This document shows, piece by piece, positions 20,501 to 29,387 of a stretch of 64,000 nucleotides of DNA. The stretch lies in NCBI RefSeq assembly GCF_000429305.1, contig NZ_AUBP01000001.1:1-64000 (forward strand), written 5' to 3'. Made by a program: the position numbers and the translations under genes. The stretch's first letter is position 1. Every line of letters starts with the position of its first letter. The notes under the pieces were generated by a model. The model saw only the letters and a program-made list of their open reading frames with translations. It searched no databases and was not told where the DNA came from. This DNA is from Desulfovibrio inopinatus DSM 10711 (GTDB taxonomy: Bacteria; Desulfobacterota; Desulfovibrionia; Desulfovibrionales; Desulfovibrionaceae).

Positions 20501-21651
20501 ATTCTCTCAAATTTACTGACAAGGGAGGGGTCACGGTCACAGTATATTGTGAAGACGGTGCATGTACCGTTGATGCCGCTGAAGATGAACCTTCATTCGC
20601 GCTGTTGGGATTTCATATTACCGACACGGGGATTGGTATTCCTGAAGACAAGATTGATCACATTTTTGATGCATTCAGCCAGGTGGATAGTTCCACAACC
20701 CGACGTTTTGGTGGCACGGGCTTAGGCCTTGCCATTACGAAGCAACTTGTGGAAATGATGGGAGGCAAACTGACCGTAGAAAGCGAGATAGGAAAAGGAA
20801 CGACTTTTTCTTTCCGTTTAAAGTTGCCACGTGCTCGTGCCGACCAGGTTAAGAGCGGTGCTTTGGCTGTTTTTGATGATGCGACCTCCCATGAACATCC
20901 TCTTTCCATTCTTTTGGTTGAAGACAATGAAGAGAATGTCAAAGTCGCCCGCGCACTGATCGGGAAGCTCGGCCACCATGTTCTTGCTGTCCCAAACGGA
21001 CGCGAGGCCATTGAGGCATTGAAAGAGGCGACATTTGACTTGGTATTCATGGATTTGGAAATGCCTGTTATGGACGGGCTTGAGGCCACTCGTCGCATTC
21101 GTGCTGGGGAATCGGGGGATGCGGCACGACAGGTACGAATTATAGCTTTGACTGCTCATGCATTAACCGGCTATCGCGAAAAATGTATTGCCGCAGGGAT
21201 GAATAGTTACCTCTCCAAACCGTTTTCTTTTCAGGAGCTTATCGGCTTACTTGGCCGTGTAAAAACAACTGAAGAGAAACATGGAAACCAAGACCATGAC
21301 ATTGGAGAAGGAACATCCATTCTCGATACCATAGCAGCATTGCGTCGTTTTGGAGATGACGTTGAGCTGTACGATGAAATTTGCAATGATTTACTGCAGT
21401 TGATTCCGGGAAAGTTGCAACGATTTAGAACTTTGCTTGAAACTGGCGATCTTGAAGAACTTGCTTTGCTTGTCCATTCGTTTAAAGGGAACTGTGCGAC
21501 GGTGGGAGCCGAAAATTGCCGCGGCTCGGCAGCCTCTCTCGAAATCGCTGCGCGGGAAGGTCGAAGAGAAAACGTGAACAAGCTTTTCCCTCTTTTTCTT
21601 AATGATATTGAAGAGTTGCGTGGCGCCCTGAAGCGGCGTATCGACGCGTAA
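17554..21651 (+). CDS. Very large hybrid histidine kinase: 3 PAS, GAF, receiver, HPt
   Basis: A protein of about 1365 residues. TM1 (about 17-39), a helical periplasmic region and TM2 (about 175-197) are followed by a coiled segment. PAS domains begin near 265, 395 and 524, and a GAF domain lies at about 649-810. HisKA has His866 in [15 protein letters not shown], then HATPase (DTGIGI, GTGLGL). The receiver carries Asp1167 in [17 protein letters not shown] canonical HPt has His1308 in [15 protein letters not shown] full His-Asp-His relay is therefore encoded, needing only a terminal response regulator, which is not adjacent. Start is uncertain: I take ATG 17554, with a TTG at 17518 also in frame and no clear Shine-Dalgarno for either. 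Confidence 0.9.
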   Translation: MNIFPNSPSRHNGFPLKLLITVVVGALLVVCFQGISAWFVGKHIINIQKTHVVAVELAGAMAQLDTSLTASARLAASTGDPRYETLYMDAEKNLEFLLNALRPILSASSLVALDRVCGANSFIVNMEKQSIALVRQGKPDEAMALLSSDDYVREKKQYTEGLQQLMQKMKADSAAGLDDAAWVSNLMAGTGVIFSLILFLLLAFIYRRSQRAFEKKRLAENEATQTRLHLQERIDEATVELRQANASLAAQIERRRKTQEELGASNERLSNVLKNMSDGLVIYTAADDGEDFFITEFNDAAERIERISREHVIGQTITSVFPGVVEFGLLDVLRRVYKTGVAENLPVSFYVDHRHQGWRDNFVFRLPTQEVVAIYSDETDRRRAEEALRDNEERLQLAMRGGKLGFWDWDIRTGEVVYNERWAEIIGYKLDEIEQSYRTWETRLHPDDRDLVLGAVADHLDGKTSIFECEHRVWRKDGRWQWVLGIGRLSKFDENNQPLRMTGVMLDISTRKQTEERLAESERRFRNVILTSGDWIWETDVKGRYAYVSDTIQEILGVSPTDLIGKKPYDLMTPDEAKLARDAFYRSAHNKEPIVDRENWYRKVTGEAICLLTNAVPLLDAAGELTGYFGIDKDITFRKEAERNLELRLFELDTLNELSRRISANLSLDIVVKSAIEGVRGPINPDLVVLFLLRDNELKAHDIYTNQIEFTDKRLLPSEFGECLCGIAAKKGKPVYSLDIHTDERCTHDECKRAGITSYASIPIVIGTDVVGVLGIGSVRRRDFLKQSEFIESMAAVISTGINNTLLHQQVIDYADTLEVRVTERTAELNQEIEERQRIEDELVAAKNQAEAANSAKSEFLAKMSHEIRTPMNAIINMSEYVLLLDPTEEQQDGIETIRQAGRHLLAVINDILDISKVEAGKYILEAVPFDLIETLRATLASMEQQARGKGLFLNLNTEDSFQRFFIGDPVRIQQILINLVGNSLKFTDKGGVTVTVYCEDGACTVDAAEDEPSFALLGFHITDTGIGIPEDKIDHIFDAFSQVDSSTTRRFGGTGLGLAITKQLVEMMGGKLTVESEIGKGTTFSFRLKLPRARADQVKSGALAVFDDATSHEHPLSILLVEDNEENVKVARALIGKLGHHVLAVPNGREAIEALKEATFDLVFMDLEMPVMDGLEATRRIRAGESGDAARQVRIIALTAHALTGYREKCIAAGMNSYLSKPFSFQELIGLLGRVKTTEEKHGNQDHDIGEGTSILDTIAALRRFGDDVELYDEICNDLLQLIPGKLQRFRTLLETGDLEELALLVHSFKGNCATVGAENCRGSAASLEIAAREGRRENVNKLFPLFLNDIEELRGALKRRIDA

Positions 21652-21772
21652 GTGCCATAAACACCATAACCGCAATGAAAATCATGCTATGGAGGGTTGA
21701 ATCCTTCCTCTTCGCTCTGTGTTCTTTGGTGTCACCGGCAACGCTGGAATGGCATGGAAGGCGCGATGTGTT

Positions 21773-21793
21773 GGGGCAGGAGAACCCTGCCCC
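21773..21793. terminator. GC-rich hairpin between convergent genes
   Basis: GGGGCAGG at 21773-21780 pairs perfectly with CCTGCCCC at 21786-21793 across a 5-nt loop. It lies between the converging kinase (ends 21651) and secreted-protein gene (ends 21806). No long T-run follows on either strand, so termination efficiency is uncertain. Confidence 0.5.
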
Positions 21794-21805
21794 GAAAAGC
21801 ATTCG

Positions 21806-22252
21806 TTAGTCAGCTTGCAAAACGACGCTCATACCGGAACCTGCGAGACTGAAACTGAGTCCCTTTTGGGTTCCATGTAGAACCATGATGACACCGTTTT
21901 GGTTTTTGAGAGAAAGATCGGCTTCACCGCCGCCAAATGCTCCACCTGCTTCGTAGCCCGTGAAGGTACCGTTGAAATCGGCTAATTGCTTGAGATTGTA
22001 TATCTCGCCCACGGCACTCATACCGGAATATCCTGCTCCAACAACTTTCAACCCATCAATTTTAAAGGGAACGGATCGCCCTTTATAGGTAATGGTTCCT
22101 TGACCCCACGAAAAACCGATACCGATCGATACAGACTGACTTTCCAGACGAACAGTCGCAGATGGGTTTTGTTGTCCTTTAGCAAAACTTGTCGATGGGA
22201 TGAGCCCAAATAGCAGAAAGAGAAAAAACACGCTGAAAACGGTTTTTGTCAT
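21806..22252 (-). CDS. Small secreted/periplasmic protein of unknown function
   Basis: A 148-residue protein. MTKTVFSVFFLFLLFGLIPS and the following residues through SFA-KG form a clear signal peptide, cleaved near residue 24. The mature part is Gly-rich and looks all-beta (GIGFSWGQGTITYKG, AGGAFGGGEADLSLKNQNG, LSFSLAGSGMSVVLQ). I do not assign a family; it resembles small periplasmic domains of unknown function. AAAGGAGC lies just before the ATG at 22252, which decides this start over an upstream in-frame one at 22291. Monocistronic. Confidence 0.75.
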   Translation of the reverse strand: MTKTVFSVFFLFLLFGLIPSTSFAKGQQNPSATVRLESQSVSIGIGFSWGQGTITYKGRSVPFKIDGLKVVGAGYSGMSAVGEIYNLKQLADFNGTFTGYEAGGAFGGGEADLSLKNQNGVIMVLHGTQKGLSFSLAGSGMSVVLQAD

Positions 22253-22488
22253 CGTATGCTCCTTTAACCAATTAGGATTTTTATATATCATATCATACCT
22301 CGTCCTATTTGCAACGGAAATGAATATTCTCCAAAGAAACGCGGGAAAACGTTGTATTTTTGTTGCGAAAAGGTGATGGCAATTGACCGGATTTGCCTGT
22401 TAGAGCAGAAAGAAAATATAGCCTGAAATAAGAAGTACAAATTTGGAATAATTTATACGTGTTGTTTTTCTCAGTTGGAGAACACGGT

Positions 22489-25038
22489 ATGCAATGCTTG
22501 ATGGCCTCTGTTATTGCGACACTGAGTGGGACATGTATCCTTTGTGTTGTCTACCTCTATTTATATGCTATTGAAAAAGAACATGCGCTTCGCGTATGGT
22601 CTTTAGCTTGGGGTCTCTATAGTCTTCGTTTTATATTTTTATTGTTGAATATCTCGTATGGCCCTTCGATTTGGTTCTCGATAGCCAATCAGGGGGGGGC
22701 CTTATGGAGCGGTTTTTTCTTGCTGCAAGGTGCATGTCTTTTTACGCACCGGCCTTTACCTCAGGTGTGGGGTTGGCTTTCAATATTTTGTTCGGTCTGG
22801 ATTTGCATTGCGGTACCACTCACGCTTGATTTTCGCTGGATAAGCTTGCCAACATTTTTCTTGTTGGGAGGACTGTATTGCCTGGTGGGGTTTGTCTTTT
22901 TACGATGGAAGGATTTCCATGGCCTGGAAAAGTCAATTTTAGGATGGGCTTTTTTCGCCTGGGGTTTGCACAAAATGAATTATCCTTTTTTGCAACCGAT
23001 AGACGAGCTTGCTCCCTGGGGATATTTTGTTGGCTCGATGTTGGAATATATCGTCGCGCTGACTTTTTTGCTTATGTATTTTCGACGGACAAAGGATTTG
23101 TTGATTCGAAGCGAAACACGATTTCGTCGTTTTGTTGAAAATTGTTCCGATGCAATTTTTTTAGCTGAGGCCAACGGTCGCATTTGTGACGTTAACCGCA
23201 TGGCCTGTTTGAGCTTAGGCTATTCCCGCGAAGAGCTTCTGGAACTCGCTGTTTCTGATTTGGATGTGGCCATGCCCCGTGAGCATTGGGAACAGCTTTC
23301 TGGGCAAACGGCGGACGACAAGCCTTTTTTTGTTGAAGGGATGCACAGGAAAAAAAATGGCAGTACGTTTCCTGTGGAAATTCAAGCGATGTTTTTTGTC
23401 GAGGATGAAACTCGATATTGTTTAGGATTTGTTCGCGATATTACGCAGCGCAAACAGGCAGATGAGCGATTGCGACAAAGTGAGGCTCGATTTCGGCGAT
23501 TGGTGGAATATTCTCCTGCGGTCATTTACCGGTTGGCACTGACACCGTGGGTGCATTTTGAATATGTCAGTCCTGCCATTGCATCTCTTTTGGGGTGGAC
23601 GCCCGAAGAATTGTATGCCGATCCAGGACGTGTTTTCGGAATAGTCCATAAGCACGATCGATTGCGCCTGGCGCGAGTATTGGAGACTTCGTTTACCGAA
23701 GTTCAATATCTGACATTACGTTGGATTCGCAAGGATACAACAATTATCCATACAGAACACAGGATTATCCCGGTTCCGTCGGAGAATGGACGGTTGCTGG
23801 CTGTGGAAGGCATTGCCCACGATGTGACGGAAAAAGTGGAATATGAACAGAAGTTAATTGCAGCCAAAGAAGCGGCAGAAGAAGCAACGCGAACCAAATC
23901 TGAATTTCTGGCCAATATGAGCCACGAAATTCGAACACCGCTCAACGGTGTGATGGGAATGTTGCAACTGATTGGCACCACGAAAATTAATGACGATCAG
24001 CGGCGCTATCTTGATGAAGCCCGAGGAGCTGGCAAACGACTTACGCGATTATTAAGTGATATTCTTGAGTTATCACGGGTTGAATCGGGTTGTGTTGAGA
24101 TTGTGGAGGAAGAGTTTGATCTGATGAGCCTGATGAACTCTGTGAAGGAAATTTTCTCTCAGAAAACTCTCGCACAAGGTGTTGAGCTGTTAACAGCAGT
24201 GGATGAGAACGTGCCGGAACGAGTTCGGGGGGACTCGGGACGTGTCCTTCAGGTTCTTTTTAACCTTGTCGGAAATGCTGTTAAGTTTACGGAACAAGGA
24301 CGTATTGAGGTAACTGTCACTCGCTTATTGTATGCTAAGCCACGGAGATGTCGCCTTCTTTTTACAATAACCGACACGGGACGAGGTATGAGTGAAGGAG
24401 AACTCGATACGATCTTCGATGCGTTCACGCAGACCGAGAAATCCTATACCCGACGGTATCAAGGAGCAGGGTTGGGGTTATCCATCGTAAAACGGTTGAT
24501 TGGTTTGCTAGGGGGAGGATTGTGTCTGACAAGTCAACCGCAGATTGGAACGCAGTGTTGTTTTAGTCTCCCGTTTCGTGTCTCAGAAGGTTCGGCAGAA
24601 GTTCTAATCGATGACGAGGGGGCGGTGATGCCGACACCTTCAAAGGGGATGCGTGCAACGATCCTTCTTGCAGAGGATGACACGTCCAATCGCCTGGCGT
24701 TGAGTCGTTTTTTAGAGCGTGCCGGATACAGAGTTGTCGCTGTATGTGATGGAGTCGAGGTACTGGACGAGCTGTCAGATGGAAATTTCGACATCATTCT
24801 CATGGATGTCCAGATGCCTCGACTAAACGGTATTGTAACGACTCGTATGATTCGTACCGACCTGACGTATGCTCGTCACGCCCGAATCCCGATCATCGCC
24901 CTGACAGCATATGCCATGGCAGGGGATAAGGAACGTTTGTTGAAAGCAGGTATGGACGCTTACATTGCCAAGCCCATTATTTTCGAAGAACTCGTAACAC
25001 TCATCGAAAGAACTTTGGGTTCTGTCCTCTCTGCGTAA
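22489..25038 (+). CDS. Hybrid histidine kinase with polytopic membrane N-terminus and two PAS domains
   Basis: A protein of about 849 residues. Several closely packed hydrophobic helices cover roughly residues 5-205, suggesting an intramembrane or quinone/lipid-type sensor. Two PAS domains lie at about 213-330 and 337-455. HisKA has His479 in [15 protein letters not shown]. HATPase carries DTGRGM (Arg where Ile is usual) and GAGLGL. The receiver has Asp773 in LMDVQMPRLNG. ATG 22489 is preceded by TTGGAGA; a GTG at 22459 is in frame but has no ribosome site. Core motifs are very close to those of the kinases at 3233, 12318 and 60654. Ends convergently with htpX. Confidence 0.9.
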   Translation: MQCLMASVIATLSGTCILCVVYLYLYAIEKEHALRVWSLAWGLYSLRFIFLLLNISYGPSIWFSIANQGGALWSGFFLLQGACLFTHRPLPQVWGWLSIFCSVWICIAVPLTLDFRWISLPTFFLLGGLYCLVGFVFLRWKDFHGLEKSILGWAFFAWGLHKMNYPFLQPIDELAPWGYFVGSMLEYIVALTFLLMYFRRTKDLLIRSETRFRRFVENCSDAIFLAEANGRICDVNRMACLSLGYSREELLELAVSDLDVAMPREHWEQLSGQTADDKPFFVEGMHRKKNGSTFPVEIQAMFFVEDETRYCLGFVRDITQRKQADERLRQSEARFRRLVEYSPAVIYRLALTPWVHFEYVSPAIASLLGWTPEELYADPGRVFGIVHKHDRLRLARVLETSFTEVQYLTLRWIRKDTTIIHTEHRIIPVPSENGRLLAVEGIAHDVTEKVEYEQKLIAAKEAAEEATRTKSEFLANMSHEIRTPLNGVMGMLQLIGTTKINDDQRRYLDEARGAGKRLTRLLSDILELSRVESGCVEIVEEEFDLMSLMNSVKEIFSQKTLAQGVELLTAVDENVPERVRGDSGRVLQVLFNLVGNAVKFTEQGRIEVTVTRLLYAKPRRCRLLFTITDTGRGMSEGELDTIFDAFTQTEKSYTRRYQGAGLGLSIVKRLIGLLGGGLCLTSQPQIGTQCCFSLPFRVSEGSAEVLIDDEGAVMPTPSKGMRATILLAEDDTSNRLALSRFLERAGYRVVAVCDGVEVLDELSDGNFDIILMDVQMPRLNGIVTTRMIRTDLTYARHARIPIIALTAYAMAGDKERLLKAGMDAYIAKPIIFEELVTLIERTLGSVLSA

Positions 25039-25051
25039 CGGAGAGGACAGA
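25021..25051. terminator. Convergent hairpin spanning the kinase stop codon
   Basis: TCTGTCCTCTC at 25021-25031 pairs perfectly with GAGAGGACAGA at 25041-25051. The 9-nt loop contains the kinase's TAA stop. htpX ends 8 bp further on in the opposite direction, so one hairpin may serve both. No T-run follows. Confidence 0.5.
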
Positions 25052-25058
25052 GACCTGT

Positions 25059-25916
25059 CTATTCGCGAGGTTTTTCTAAACTGAGTAATCGCCGGATGCG
25101 TTCCTCGGTGATGGGGTGTGTGCGTAAGATTGAAGGCGTGGGGTCTTTTCGCATCGGCAAAAAAACATGTTGGAAAAGGCTCTTTTGTTTGATCTCCATT
25201 TTCTCCAGGGCTGAGGCCAAAGCTTTGGGATCGCCTGTGAGGGCTGCAGCTTCGTTATCTGCATCGAATTCGCGTGTACGCGACAACGCGAGTTGAAGAA
25301 GGCCGGCCACCGTTGGCGAGAGAATAAGAATGAGGATAAGCAGCCAAGGGATCGTTGCTCCGCCCATGACGAGAAGCGGAAGGTTGAGCAACAAGAGAAA
25401 TTGCCCCACGAGAGAGACCATGGAAGTGACACGGCTAATGATATCGGCCATAGCCATGACTCCCATGTCATTGTGCACAATATGACTGAGTTCATGTGCC
25501 AAAACAGCACGCAATTCTCGATGATTAAGCGAGCGGAGCAGCCCGTCACTGAGCGCGATATAGGCATTGCCTTTTGATCCGACGGAAAATGCATTGGCAA
25601 TATCCGTTGGGATATAGGCGACACGCGGCGAGGGCGAAAGATGTGCCTTGCGAGCCAAATCGTCAACAATAGTATATAATCCCGGTGCCTCGCCGTGTCC
25701 GAGTTCACGTGCCCGGTAACTGCGCAAAGTCAGTTTGGCTGACAACCGTGGTGCCAGAAAAAAAAGAATTGCGCCAAAGAACAGCGTCCACCGGATTCCT
25801 GACGGTCCAGCCAAAATATATCCTACCAATACCATAAGGCCGAGCATAGCAATCAGAAGCAAAAACGATTGAAAGACATTGGTCAGTCTTCGCCCGATAA
25901 ACTGGCGTTGATCCAT
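25059..25916 (-). CDS. htpX: HtpX-type M48 membrane zinc metalloprotease
   Basis: A 285-residue inner-membrane protease for quality control of misfolded membrane proteins. Two N-terminal TM segments (about 15-35 and 40-58) precede the cytosolic zinc site HELSH (His141, Glu142, His145), with the third ligand Glu216 in SRTREFDAD. Two further hydrophobic stretches lie between at about 165-205. Length and layout match bacterial HtpX. ATG at 25916 has no strong Shine-Dalgarno. Regulation by envelope stress is usual for the family but no site is visible. Monocistronic. Confidence 0.9.
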   Translation of the reverse strand: MDQRQFIGRRLTNVFQSFLLLIAMLGLMVLVGYILAGPSGIRWTLFFGAILFFLAPRLSAKLTLRSYRARELGHGEAPGLYTIVDDLARKAHLSPSPRVAYIPTDIANAFSVGSKGNAYIALSDGLLRSLNHRELRAVLAHELSHIVHNDMGVMAMADIISRVTSMVSLVGQFLLLLNLPLLVMGGATIPWLLILILILSPTVAGLLQLALSRTREFDADNEAAALTGDPKALASALEKMEIKQKSLFQHVFLPMRKDPTPSILRTHPITEERIRRLLSLEKPRE

Positions 25917-26139
25917 AAGGCGTATCCTTGTTGTTTATTTCCGTTCTCTCTTCCAGCCCTCTGCGATGTCGTCAACCCTTGACATACATGGGGATGTTGG
26001 CGCTGGAATTGAATGAGATGACAAAAACGTAAATTTCGACTAATTATGAGCTACTCACGAGTGATATTCGTAATTTTCGTAAATAAGAATGGATCCTTGG
26101 TTGTCGAGGGGATATCGCAATATTGTGCCTGGAGGGCGT

Positions 26140-28455
26140 ATGAAGTTTCGTAGTATTAGCATCCAGCTTGCCGTAATAACTCTAGGCATTATCGCCGTTT
26201 TTGTCGGACTTCTTATTTGGTATGTCAGCACATCAACATATACGATGGCGATTGATCTTGAAAAGCAAACATTGTCCGACGTTGCGGTATCCACCACACG
26301 CGTTGTGGAGAGCTATGTTGATAACAATATTGCATTAGCGCAATCGCTTTCAGCACAGTCCGGTTTTCAAGGCGCTCTGTTATCCGAATATTTTGTGAAG
26401 GATGCAGATAAAGTCATGAGTGAATTTTTATCCGGCTACAAAGATTTGTGGGCCATCGCGCTCTTTGATCTGGAAGGGAACGTTGTTTCTGGACAAAATG
26501 CCTTGCAACAAAAATTGGGAGGCGAATCATGGGCCGGACGCGACTTCGTACAGGCAATTGCGCAGGGAGAAACGCTGTATATCGGTGATTCCGTGCAACG
26601 CCAGGGTGCATCTCTCGTTTTTGTCGTTGCAGTTCCGGTTCGCGATCTGAATGGAGAACCGGCTGGCGGTATTGCCGTATTCAGCCGATTCGATAATTTT
26701 ACGCGCAAGTTTGTCGATTCCGTGGCGGTTGGCAGAACCGGATATGCCTTTATCCTCGACACCAAAGGCCGGTTTATTGCGCATGCTCGCAAAGGTGATG
26801 TGATTTTACAAAGCGGAACCGATCTCGACTATGTTCAAAATGCCTCGGCATTGGATCGGGGTATTGTGGCGTATGATGAAGGTGGAAACGAGTCCTTTAT
26901 GGCGGTCGAAACCATTCCGGGCGTTCATTGGAAAGTCTGTGTAACGGCGCAGAACTCGGAATTATCCGAAACCCCCCATCATCAGCGGAATATTCTTCTT
27001 GTCGCTGGTCTTATCCTTATTTTCCTTCTGGTCGTGCTCTTATATTATACACAGCGCCGGTTGGTGCTGGGACCGCTATCTGTTCTCGAAGGATATACCA
27101 TGAAAGTTGCAAATGGTGATCTTCATGCGGAATTGTCCGGACATTTTCGGTATGAGTTAGCGCAACTTGCCACCAATCTCAAACATATGGTGGATGAATT
27201 AAAGGCGAAACTCAGTTTTTCACAGGGTGTTATGGACAGTGTTTCGTCGTCTTTTCCATGTCTTGTACTCGATGCCGATGCCTCCATTACGTTTGTGAAC
27301 GAGCAGTTATTATCGCTCTTGGGAAAAACTGGTGAACCAACCGATTATCTTGATCAGAATGCTTCCGAATTTTTTTTCGGTGATCGATCAAGGCGACCTC
27401 GCTCGGCACAAGCACTTGATGAAAATCGACGTGTCGAAGGAGAAATGGAAGTTGCCATGCCCGATGGATCATTGCATATGCTTAACGTCAACGCGACCCC
27501 CCTGCATGACCTTGATGGCAATGTGGCCGGTGCTATTACGCTGTATTTTGATTTGACCACGCATCGTGAACAGGAAGCTCGTATCGTTGCGCAAAACGAA
27601 AAAATTGCAACAGCAGCTCAGCAAGCCGATGCAATCGCTGGACAGGTTCTTGACGCGGTCGAGCAGATATTGAATCAAATTAATCAGGCGACCCAGGGGG
27701 CGGAGCAGCAAGAAGAGCGTTCAGGAGAAACCGCCACCGCAATGAATGAAATGAACGCAACTGTTTTGGAAGTCGCTCGTCATGCGCAGGAATCGGCATC
27801 GCATGCCGATGAGACGAGGCTTCAAGCTGTTGAAGGTGAAACTGTTGTTCGAGATGTGGTTGGAGCTATTGAACAGGTACGCCTCCAAGCAGAATCCTTG
27901 AAAGCCAATATGGACAACCTTGGTGTACAGGCCTCGGGAATTAGTCAGATTATAGACGTGATTGGTGATATTGCCGATCAGACCAACTTGCTTGCACTGA
28001 ATGCGGCTATTGAAGCTGCTCGTGCCGGAGATGCCGGGCGTGGATTTGCGGTTGTTGCTGACGAGGTGCGCAAACTCGCTGAAAAAACCATGATCGCCAC
28101 GAAAGAAGTTGGTGATTCGATATCGCACATTCAGACAGGGGTGAAAAAAAGCATTGAAGCGACCGATAACGCCAATCGGGAAATTGAAGCCGGAGCTGAT
28201 TTAGCCGCATCATCTGGGAAGGTACTCGAGCAGATCGTGAGCCTGGTGGAAGCCAATTCCGATCAGATCCGTTCCATTGCAACGGCGAGTGAACAGCAAT
28301 CTGCTACATCCGACTTGATTAACCAAGCCGTTGAGGAGATCAGTCGTATATCGGCTGAAACGGCACACGGTATGACGGAGGCAAGCGGGGCGCTTGATGA
28401 TCTTGTCGAGCATGTTCGCCATCTCCGTAACGTTATTGATCAAATGCAATCTTAA
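26140..28455 (+). CDS. Methyl-accepting chemotaxis protein with Cache, HAMP and PAS
   Basis: A 771-residue chemoreceptor. TM1 is at about 8-30. A double-Cache-like periplasmic domain spans about 33-280 (including [20 protein letters not shown]). TM2 is at about 286-306, followed by HAMP. A cytoplasmic PAS lies at about 365-480, then the long MA helical hairpin. Its tip, [20 protein letters not shown], is the conserved CheA/CheW-contacting region. The C-terminus ends [11 protein letters not shown] with no CheR-docking pentapeptide. GGAGGG at 26131 sets the ATG at 26140. No che genes are nearby, so it feeds an unlinked array. Confidence 0.92.
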   Translation: MKFRSISIQLAVITLGIIAVFVGLLIWYVSTSTYTMAIDLEKQTLSDVAVSTTRVVESYVDNNIALAQSLSAQSGFQGALLSEYFVKDADKVMSEFLSGYKDLWAIALFDLEGNVVSGQNALQQKLGGESWAGRDFVQAIAQGETLYIGDSVQRQGASLVFVVAVPVRDLNGEPAGGIAVFSRFDNFTRKFVDSVAVGRTGYAFILDTKGRFIAHARKGDVILQSGTDLDYVQNASALDRGIVAYDEGGNESFMAVETIPGVHWKVCVTAQNSELSETPHHQRNILLVAGLILIFLLVVLLYYTQRRLVLGPLSVLEGYTMKVANGDLHAELSGHFRYELAQLATNLKHMVDELKAKLSFSQGVMDSVSSSFPCLVLDADASITFVNEQLLSLLGKTGEPTDYLDQNASEFFFGDRSRRPRSAQALDENRRVEGEMEVAMPDGSLHMLNVNATPLHDLDGNVAGAITLYFDLTTHREQEARIVAQNEKIATAAQQADAIAGQVLDAVEQILNQINQATQGAEQQEERSGETATAMNEMNATVLEVARHAQESASHADETRLQAVEGETVVRDVVGAIEQVRLQAESLKANMDNLGVQASGISQIIDVIGDIADQTNLLALNAAIEAARAGDAGRGFAVVADEVRKLAEKTMIATKEVGDSISHIQTGVKKSIEATDNANREIEAGADLAASSGKVLEQIVSLVEANSDQIRSIATASEQQSATSDLINQAVEEISRISAETAHGMTEASGALDDLVEHVRHLRNVIDQMQS

Positions 28456-28465
28456 AACCATCCAG

Positions 28466-28500
28466 CAGAGGAGTGGCATAAGCTTACTCCTCTGATTTAT
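28466..28500 (+). terminator. Intrinsic terminator after the chemoreceptor
   Basis: CAGAGGAGT (28466-28474) pairs with ACTCCTCTG (28486-28494), followed by ATTTATT. It lies 10 bp after the receptor's stop codon. Confidence 0.7.
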
Positions 28501-28544
28501 TCCAGATCGCCAGCCTCAATATTCTTTCCGCTTGATACAATTTT

Positions 28545-28922
28545 TTAAAGCCGTTCAATTCGTTGCGTGTCATCGTCAGAGGATGCAAAGAAATTTTTGA
28601 TGAGCAGGGCAGCGAAGAGCCCCAGTGTGGCCCCTATGATATTGGCAGCCATATCATCAAGGCTGGCTGTGCGTTCGGGGACGAAAGACTGCAGAAATTC
28701 CAGGACGCCGCTAAGTCCAACAATTGCGCCGGAAGCAAGAAGAACACCTTTGCGTGGTTTGAAGACAAATGGAACAAGAAAACACATTCCACCAAAAACG
28801 AGCGCGTGGCCTATTTTGTCATGTTCCACATGTCCGAATGCGGGCACAAATGTAGAAAGCGTGACCGCGGCAGTAAAGACAATAAGCAGCAAGGCGCCCC
28901 ACCGTTTAAGAAAAACTATCAT
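28545..28922 (-). CDS. VanZ-like small membrane protein
   Basis: A 125-residue protein with about four TM segments. Motifs DKIGHALVFGGMCFLVPF and GLSGVLEFLQSFVPERTASL-DDMAANIIGATLG are the hallmarks of VanZ-like/phosphotransbutyrylase-annotated membrane proteins. Some VanZ proteins give low-level teicoplanin resistance in Gram-positives; here the role is unknown. Its ATG overlaps the stop of the STAS gene by 4 nt (ATGA), so the two are translationally coupled. Confidence 0.8.
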   Translation of the reverse strand: MIVFLKRWGALLLIVFTAAVTLSTFVPAFGHVEHDKIGHALVFGGMCFLVPFVFKPRKGVLLASGAIVGLSGVLEFLQSFVPERTASLDDMAANIIGATLGLFAALLIKNFFASSDDDTQRIERL

Positions 28923-29296
28923 GATGTTTCGGGTTCTCCGCTGGACATGGAGGATGAAGAAGCTCGAACAACGGCCGACATAGCATCGTCTTGTGTTGCA
29001 AAGATATCAAATACGAGATCAAGGCGCGTCAACTTAAAAAGTGCCTGAATTTCAGCACGCAGACAACATAATTTAATATCCCCACCGTGCGTGGCAAGAG
29101 TGCGTAAGGTTGAGACGAGAGTTCCTAGTCCAGAAGAGTCGACAAAGGCAACTTGGTGGAGATCCAGAATAATTTGAAAACGATTCGATTGTAGAACTTC
29201 GTTTACAGCGTGCTTGAATGCATTAATTGTCAATCTATCAAGTCTGGTATCCGGAGTGAGAATGGCTCCGAGCGGAAAAAGTTGAATATCGATCAA
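28919..29296 (-). CDS. STAS-domain anti-sigma-factor antagonist-like protein
   Basis: A 125-residue single STAS domain of the SpoIIAA/RsbV type. Strand-helix signature FQIILDLHQVAFVDSSGLGT contains the DSSGLG loop, where the first Ser is the normal phosphorylation site. The C-terminus is a Ser-rich tail (ASSSSMSSGEP). Such proteins bind partner-switching anti-sigma kinases; no kinase or PP2C phosphatase is adjacent. It is the first gene of a two-gene unit with the VanZ-like gene (4-nt overlap), and divergent from the CHASE4 kinase. Confidence 0.85.
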   Translation of the reverse strand: MIDIQLFPLGAILTPDTRLDRLTINAFKHAVNEVLQSNRFQIILDLHQVAFVDSSGLGTLVSTLRTLATHGGDIKLCCLRAEIQALFKLTRLDLVFDIFATQDDAMSAVVRASSSSMSSGEPETS

Positions 29297-29387
29297 AACG
29301 GCCTCGCCCTATGAGATGTTTTTCAGTACATTTCATTTCTCTTTATTCTTTGTAGCATACAGAAACAACACTTCATATCAGAATGTT

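Noticed and set aside
26005-26030. Possible sigma-54 promoter upstream of the chemoreceptor (TTGGCGCTGGAATTGA)
   Set aside because: The -12 element reads TTGA instead of TTGC, losing the invariant C; considered chance.
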